A DNA stretch of 31,969 bases from assembly GCA_964652155.1 (NCBI GenBank), contig CAZZBK010000063.1, positions 1 to 31,969 of the forward strand. Reading direction: 5' to 3'. The stretch is from CAZZBK01 sp964652155 (lineage in GTDB: Bacteria > Planctomycetota > Planctomycetia > Pirellulales > PNKZ01). Each line of letters opens with the position of its first letter. Position 1 is the stretch's first letter. This document shows, piece after piece, positions 1-9,000 of this stretch. The position numbers and the translations under genes are program-made. The notes under the pieces are model-generated. The model worked only from the letters and a program-made list of their open reading frames with translations. It was not told the origin of the DNA and searched no databases.

Positions 1-3000
1 CAACGCCCGGGTCCTTGGCAAAGGTCATGACGCCCGCATTGACCGAGAAGTTACCGGTACCCGAGTTGGCCGATAAGCCTGTGAAGGCCAAGGAGCCATC
101 GCCGGTCTTTAGAAAGGTAACGGCGGCACCTGCGAAGATCGGGCCACTGATCGTGGCCGAGCTACCCGCGTCGACACCGATGACGGGCGCGTTAGAACCC
201 CACACTTGGCCAGCGATGTTGCTGTTGTTGCCCGAACCGGTGAAACGCAGCAGCCCGGTTGCCAAGCCGTTAAAGCCTGAAAGGGCCCCACCGCCCAAAA
301 TAAAGTTTTCGCCGATATTGCGCGTGCTGGGGATGACCACGGCCGAACTGGCCCCGGAGATCGCGGTCCAGCCCGCTTGCGAACCCAGCGCGTTGTCACT
401 TTCGATCGACAAGATACCGCCGGCCACGCTGGTCATACCCAGGTAGGTGTTGTTGCCCGACAAGTGCAAGGTGCCGGTGCCGGCTTTGGCGATCCCCAAC
501 GTGCCGCTCGAGTTGGTGATCGGGCCGCTGATCGAAACCTGGTGATTGAACTGGTTGTCGGTGATGGTCACTGCGGCCGAGGGCGTAATGCGGGCGTCGA
601 TGCCGCCACTGAAGGTCAAGTTCGTGCTGCCGTCGGACGTGCCGGGCATGGCAATGGTCATAGTCCCCGCGTTGCCAAAGGCCACGTACTTGCCCGCCAG
701 GGTGATCGCGGCCTGTTCGCTGCGAATCGTCAGGTTCGGCGTAAGAATCGGAGCGCGGATGTCGTTGTTGATTGTGCCCGCGACGCTGCCCGACGATTGG
801 ATCGTGGCGCCCGAGCTGTAAATATCGATGGGCGTTGCGTCGGGGACACCGATGGAACCGTTGAGGAGCAGCGTACCGGCCGAGATCGCCACGCCCGAGG
901 CACCGTAGTTGCTACCCAGGGTTGGCTGCGCCGAGCCCGCTAAGGCTTGAACGATCGAGATTTGCGGGTAGACCGAGAAGTTGGCCAACTGTCCGGTGAA
1001 CGTCACGGTGTAGATGGCATCGGTCGAATTAGCGACCAAACCAGTTTGGTCTTGTTTCGTCACACTGATATTACCAGCACCACCGACCAATGGTGCCAAG
1101 GCATTCGTAATCGACGCAACGGAGAAAGGAGTCGAGGAACCATCGATCACTAACGTCGCCGAGGACTGCCCAGCAAAGGCCAGGTTAAAGTTGCCGGCCG
1201 TGCCATAGGTATAGAAGGTTTGGACGGCGTTGGTGCCGGTAAAGCTGTTGTTGGTGGCGGTGAGCTGCAACGAGCCGGTACCGGCTTTTTGAATGGCGCC
1301 GCTGGTCAACGTGGAGCTGATCACCAAATCCTTCTGACGGAACGTAACAGCGGGATCGTTCACGATAATCAGACGACCGCCGCTCGCGCCGCCCACGACC
1401 GGGGTGCCGATCGCGTTGGCATTGGCGCCGATGCCCAGGGCCACGGTGCCGCCAGTGATCGTCGCCGCCGTGGCGCCTTTGAAGTACTGGCCCGAGCCGA
1501 TCGTAGCCGCCGCCAAGGGGTTGGCGGCAATGACCGCCTGGCCGTTGATCGTCAACGTGCCGTTGCCGATATTCACCCGGCCGCTATAGGTGGGCCCGTA
1601 AAACAAATTGAGGGCCGTTGAAATCGTGGCCGAGCCGAGGTTGAGTGAATGGTCGCCGAGGTCGAGCAAGCCGGAGGAGGTGACCGTGATGGCCGCACCG
1701 GAGGCGATCTGCTGCGAGCCGCTGGCGGTACCGAGAATTTGAACCACGTCGGACGACGCGCCGCCGAGGTCGTTGCCGATGGTCAGCGTGGTCGTCGGAA
1801 TGGCGATCGCATTCTGCTTATTGAGCGACAACGTGCCTTCGTTAACGGTCGTACTGCCAACCCATGTGTTGCTCTGCGAGCCGCTGAGCCGCAAATCACC
1901 GGGCAGGATTTTGACCAACGTGGCAGCCGTGGCGCCGCTGGAGATCACCGCGTTGATATCGAGCGTGTTGTTTGCATCGGCACCGATGACCACGCTGGTC
2001 GCGCCACCGTTGGATTGCAACACAATGGAGCCGTTCAATGTATTCGTGACTGCACCCAAGCTACGAAGCATGCCCGAGGCGCCGAGCCCCTGGTTGAGGG
2101 CGGCAGTGCTGTTCGAGATCAACACGATCGGCTCGGTCGCGATCGAAACCGCCCCCTGGCTACCGTCGATCCACAAACCAAAGCCCGGAGCCACCACGGT
2201 GCCGGCGCGCGTGGCGTCGAAGAACGAACTCGAAAAGACCGTGTTCGAACTGGTGCTGGTGGTCAGATTTGTACCGGCCGCCAAGCCCGTATTGATCAAT
2301 GTCACCGGGGCGGTCATCGCGCCGTAGATCGCCGGAATATTCAAGTACATCACGTCGTTGCCCAGTTGGGTCACGGTGACCCCCTTGAGGCCCGGGATGC
2401 TATTGAGTTGAGTGGCGATATCGGTGGCGTTGAAGTTGGTGGGGAAAGATAAACTGCCGGTTGTAGCCGCGCTCACCGTCGCCCCGGTCGTGGCATTGAA
2501 GATCGCCGGAATCGAGAGCGTGAAAGTACCACCGGTATAGCCGCGCACTTGCAGCTGTTGCACCTGACCGGTGCCGAACATCGGGCCACCCGGCACGGCA
2601 GTCGCGGCCGCTGTCGAGCCAGCGATCAGATTCGACGTGTCGAACGAGAGTTCTGGAACGTCCGAGCCGCCGGCGAACGTCACCTGATACGAACCGTCGG
2701 TCAGTTGCGCCACGGTCGCCGGATTCGAACCGGTAATAAGATTGAGCGCCGTTTGAATGTCGCTGGCCGTGGCCGGCATCGTAATATTGCCGGTCGTCTG
2801 TGTCCCAAAGATGAGATTGAAGTAGCCGGTGCCGGTGACCGAAATCGTTTGGACCTCGTTGGCGGTAATCGTTCCTAAGGCATTGTTGCTACCGGCGGCA
2901 AGGATACCGCCCGCCACAAACACATTGCCGCTGAACGAATTGTCGCCGTTGAGCAACACCGCGCTGATCGCGGTATTCTTCTGAATATTCATCGGCGTCA

Positions 3001-6000
3001 CGCCGCCATTGATGATGTTCGACGAGACGTTCAAGTCGTAATCGGCGGGNNNNNNNNNNNNNNNNNNNNNNNNNNNNNNNNNNNNNNNNNNNNNNNNNNN
3101 NNNNNNNNNNNNNNNNNNNNNNNNNNNNNNNNNNNNNNNNNNNNNNNNNACCTGCAACGGGTTGTGCGACGTGCCGTCCACGTTCGGCCCGTAGAAGTAG
3201 ATCGTGTACGCGCGGGGCGTGCCGCCAACCAGGACATTGCCGGCACCGATGTTCGACAGCCCTTCCAAGGCGCGCTGCACTTCAATCGGCTGCGCATTGT
3301 TTTCAATGCCCACGGTGGTTTGGCCATTGAAGGCGAGAGTGAACTTGCCGCCGGTCGCCGTCGAGGCGATGGTCAACGTCTGAATTTCGTTGCTGCTCAC
3401 GCCACTGGCCAGGTTCAACTTGCCGGTCGGGTTGATAATGACCTGCTGCGTGTCGAGAATTTGCTCGGGTTTCAATGCGATCAAGGCATCCGTCCCGGCC
3501 GCGTTCCCCAAACCGTCGCCGATGTACAGAATGCCGGTGCCGACGGCGTTCAGGCCGGGCATTTTATTGAGGTTCACGGTGCCTTGCGCGACCGTGAAGT
3601 TGCCGGTGTTGAGGTTCGAGCCATAGCCGAACAACTCGACCGTGCCGGAGCCAACCTTGCTGATTGTGCCCGCACCCGAGAAGACACCGGTCGCAGCCAT
3701 CGTGCCGCCGCCGAGCACCAGCGTGTCGCTGCCCAAGCGTAACGTTCCGGCGTCGACACCCAACGCCACGACGCCCGCGTTCAAGGCAATGTTACCTTGC
3801 CACAGATTCGTGCCACTGATGCTGCGCAGCGAACCGGTGTTGCCCAACTGCTGTAAGCCCGCCGAAGCAGCGCCGGTAGTAATCGACGGAGCAAAGCCTT
3901 GACCGAACAGGTTCAACAACTCGTCGCCGATTGAAGCGCCCCCCATCAACTGCAACTCGGCCCCTGCCAACACGCGTGTGCCGTGAGTGATGGAATTAAA
4001 CGCACTGGCACCAAGGGTGACACTCGGACCACTGGCTTGCAAAATACCTTCGGCAACCCGTGTTTCGCCGTAGTACGTGTTCGCTCCCGTGATCGTCAAC
4101 GTGCCGGTGCCCAGCTTATCCAAGCCGACGGAAAACAAGACGCCGGCCGCAGCGTTGGCGACGTTCCCCGTGATGGTGCTCGACACCAACAGACTCGACA
4201 ACGGGTAGATGGGCAACAGTGCAGTCGCACCGCCGAAGTTCAACGAGCTGGTGGTAATCTGCGCCCCGCCACCGTCGTCTCGACTGGCGATCAAGCCAGT
4301 GCCGACCGTGATCGAACCGCTGCCGCTCACAACGACCGGTGCCGACGTGCTGGTATTGCGAATCAAGACCGCGTTGACCGTCGTAGCCACGTTGACGGCT
4401 TCACTGGCCGAGATGATGACGTTGTCTTGGGGCGTAGCGCCGACAAAACTGGTCAGGGCCGACGCAAGTGGTTGAATGCCGAACGCGCCGAGCGACGCGA
4501 AGTCCACATCGTTCGGGCTGTAAATGGCCGCGTAGGGGAGAATGCCGTTGATCGGCTGAATCGTCTGGAAATTTGCCCCGACCGGGAAGTTGAGCACCAA
4601 CAACCGCTGATTGGCGCTACCGAGCAATGAGCCCGTGGTGCCGCCCGTGGTGCGCAGGGCCAGGAAGCTGTCGGCGGTAACCGCCCCGGCGCGGGCCAGT
4701 TGGTTCACGCTCAGGGTGAGCGGAGAATTCACATCGCTCGTGCCGATCGTGACAAACGACATGAATTCGTCGTTGATGGTGAGCGTGCCGATGGTTTCGC
4801 TGACGGCTGAGCCCGAGGTCGCGCCTGTGACCTGCAACTCGCCGCCGAACAAGCTCACGCCCGCCACATTACGCAAGCGATCGCTATTCGAGCCCGACGT
4901 ATTATCGAGCGAGAACGTGGCTCCGTAGTTGACGGTAACCGACGAGGTGTTGGGCAACCGGCCGCCCGCGCCACTGACGATGATTGAACCACCGTTGATG
5001 GTCGTGGTGCCGCTGTAGGCCGCGTCGTTGGTGATCCGCAAGAAACCGGAACCCGACTTGATCAGGGCGTTGAGCACCCCTTCGCCAATGCCGCCCGCCG
5101 CCGTCACGGTCATCGGATTGAGGACGTTGATCGTGCGCGAGGCAGCCGCCGGAGTGAGGAATAGTTCATTGCTGAACGTGATGTCGCTGCCGCCGCCGAT
5201 CGTCAGCGAGGCACCGTCGATCATCACGAAGTTCGAGATCGAGCGTGGGCCACCTTCGGCGAGTAGGAGATTGGCTCCCAACACCGTGACCACCACCGCC
5301 CCGGTCCCCAACGCGGTATTCGAGCCCAGGCCGACTGTACCGGCGCGGAGATGGAAATCACCGGTGAGACCGGTGTTGTCGCCGCTCAACAGCACGCCAC
5401 CGGCGTTTTGCTTAACAAGGTTGACCCCTGTGCCACCGCTGATGTTCGCCGTGATTTGTAAGTCGTAAGGCACGGCAGCCAAGTCGGGGACTTCGAGGAA
5501 ACGACTGGCAACCGTCCCGAGCGACAAATTACCGCCGATCGTCGCGGGGAGGATCGTTAAATTGCCGGCGGGAGTAAGGAAAGAGATATCACCGTTGACG
5601 GTCAAGGTTCCAGTGCCAGTGTCAATCCGACCACCGCCTTGCATCGACACGCCGATATTGAAATCGGCGACGCCCACGGTCTCGCTGTTGTTGTTGAGGT
5701 TCAGGAAACCCGAGTTGTTCACGGTCACCAAACCGAACGCGTCGGGCAACTGTTCGCTGTTGCGCCATTCGACGACGTCAATGTTCCTCTGACCGCTGGC
5801 GCCGGGAATGAGCGTGGCGCCAACCAGCAAGTAAGGTGTCGCATCGCCGACCGTCAGCGCGCCGCGGATGGCCGTCACGCTGTTGGATTTGTTCAAAATC
5901 AAACGGCCTTCGTTGACCGTGGTGGTACCGGCGAACGTATTCGCTGTGTTACCTCCGAGCATCACGCTACCTAGGCCGTCCTTCGTAATGTTGGTGAGTA

Positions 6001-9000
6001 CGACACCGCCACCACCCACACCGTCCACGATCGCTGAATTGATCGTCAAGTCGGCCGAGGTGCCATTGTCATTCACGGCATCGGCCACGGTGATAAACCG
6101 CGTGACAGCCGCAGCACCTTCCGGAGCGCGGAACGCGATGGAGCCACCGCTGATGACCGCGCCACCGGCGCTGCCATTGGGAGCGCCATAGGCACCGAGC
6201 GTGATATCGCCGGTTAGCACGAGGGTCGTGCCCGCCGCGATATTCACTTGCGACGCGCCACTCGAACCGGCCGTCAAGAACAGGTTTTGGAACAACTCGG
6301 TGGGGCCGATACTCGAGCGGCCGCCGTTAAACGGCAGGTTGTCCGGATTGGCCTGCAAATTGACGGTGCCGTTGGTGGCCACGCGCACGACCGTATTGGC
6401 GGGCAACTGGTACGTGGCGTTGAAGTTCAGCGTGGCACTGTCACCCGATAGATCATCACCCACGTAAATGTTCGAGGCTGAGCCAACTGCGGTAATGTTG
6501 CCATAGTTCTTATTGAGCGTCATCGAGCCGTTTTGGATGAAATACGAGGCGACGAGTCCCGTGGCCCCCAAACCACCAATTTCCAAGTCGCCACCACCCT
6601 GCTTGACCGGCATAGGCCCGTTACCGCTCCACACGCCGTTGAAGATCAACTTGTTGCCGAAATCGACCGAGTAGGACGTCTGCGACATGGTTTGCAGGGC
6701 GTTGTGAACGGCGACCCCCGCACCATCGACAAACGTACTGGCCGTTTGGGTCACCGCACCACTCCAAATCGCCACAGTTCCGGTACCCAGTCCGGCCGCA
6801 GCTGTGCCCACGAGCCGCAGCGCGCCGTTGGTCCCACCGAAGCCTAGACCGGCCAGATTCAAAATCTCGCCGCCGTATACCTCTACGCCCGGCACCAACT
6901 CCAAGCTCGCGCCGACGTTCACGGTTACAGCACCTGCGGTGCTGCCGAGAGCCGCCGAGTTGCCGACCCGCACGATGCCTTCGCCGACATGCACAGCGCC
7001 AAGAAATTCGTTCGCGCCACTGAGCACCAAATTGCCCTGGCCACCTTTCACAAGCGCCGCCGCAGCGCCGACAATTTTGCTGCTGATGGTGCCGACGGTA
7101 TTGGTCGCGACCGTAATGAACGAGGTCGCCGGCGTAAAGTTGAGATACTCGACATTCAGCGCACTGGACGCAGCGAGCGATGATGTCGCGCCATACACGC
7201 CACTGGTCGTGCCGCCAAAGAAGGCAAGCGCACCGCTGTTGATGGTCAGCATTCCGGACCCATTGAGCGTCACACCCGGACCAAGGATCAACGAGTTGAT
7301 CGTCTTGGCATGGTTCAGCGTATAGGTGCCTGGAACCGAGAGCTTGACGTTGGTGTTCTGGTTAGCCCCGTCGAGCGCGGCTTGCTGCTGCGCAAAGGTC
7401 GGGTTGCTGCTGTTCCCCAGGTAGCCAGAGGCCGGCAAGGCGAACACGCTAATCCCTTCGGGACTGTTGGCATAGGTGGCAAAGTCCAGCGTGGAACCAT
7501 TGCCTCCGGTGACCGTGGCGAACGGCCAAATGCCGTTGGTCAAACCGACGGTCGGCGTATTGATGAACGACACGCGATTGAGGCCATTTTGGCTCAGGTC
7601 GGCATTGGCCCCACCCACGAAGTTAACCATGCCCGCGTTCGGGGTCAGGGTATTGAAGACCAAATTGGTACTGAACGTGGAAGACGGCGAACCGCCGTCG
7701 ACCTCGACCGTATGCGCCAAGTTGTTGTTGAGAATCAGCGCGCCGAGCGTCTCGATGGAGTTGGCGGTCGAGTTCCCCACCAGTTGAATATTGGCGCCGA
7801 GACTGGCCACAACCGTGGCGTCATTAATACGAGCGGTGTTGTTGATGTTGCTATTGTCGATTTTCAGGGCGCTGTTCTGGTTGAGCGTAATCACGGGGAC
7901 GTTGGGGAGCGTGCCATTGTCCTTGAGCAGGATCGTCCCGCCGTCTTGAACAATGGTCACACTTCCGGCAAAGGTCGCCGGACTGGTGATGGCCAGCGTC
8001 CCGCGACCTGATTTACCCAAGCCCGCACCCGCAAACGCGCCTTCGGTAATACCACCGCTGAAGGTGACAGTGGCGTTGGAATCCAGCACCGAGACCCCGC
8101 GCGTGGCCGTCAAGGTGACCGTGTTGGAGAACGTGATGTTATTGCTGCCGCGAATCACCAAAGCGGAATCGAGTTCCGTATCGTTGGCAATGGTGACAGC
8201 TCCGCCAACGGCCTCAAGGATGACGCTGCCCGTGGTGTCATTGAGCACCAACGGTCCGGTGCCAAACGGCGCGACGGCGCTGCTGCTGATTTGAGTAAAA
8301 CCACTGGGGGCCGTTCCGAAGGCACTGAGTTCGACTGGGCCAGTCAGGCCCGAGTTGTTCCCTGACAACAGCAGTTCGCCCGGCCCGAGCCGCATCAAAC
8401 CCATGCCGGCAGGGCCGGTGATATTCGCAGAGATTTCCAATTCGGTGGCGGCATTGATGGCCGTGGTCGTGGTCGTCGGCGCTTCGTTCACGATGATCTG
8501 GCGGAAATGTGTGCCCGAGGTCCCCGCGTTGACGTTGGAGTTGATGTTGCCGATGTTCAAGCTGCCCGCGCCGGTGCTGGTAATTTTGGCTGAAGGGGTG
8601 AGCGCGTTGGCCCCCGCGATTTGGGCGTTGCCGCCCGAAGTCACCAGCGGCGCGGCCGACAGCGTTCCGCTGAGGGTCAGCGTGCCGCTGCCGATGTTGA
8701 CGTCGGCGCTGTAGTTCTGGCCGAGCAGCATGGTCAACTGGCCGACCGTCGCGCTGTTGCCGTTGAGATCCAGCACACCGCTGGGGCCGACGACGACCGT
8801 GTTCACGGCAACGTTCACGCGATCCAGGGCGGGAATCTGCCCGCTTTGCGACAGGAGCACCCGCGCGCTGTTGTCTAATGATGGGGCATTGCTGGCTTGT
8901 TCACCAATCACTAGCGAGCCACCGATGGCTGACAGACCGTTGCTCTTGTTGAGTTCGAGCGTGCCGTATTGTACGAAGGTTGTGCCCGTGTAGATGTTGG

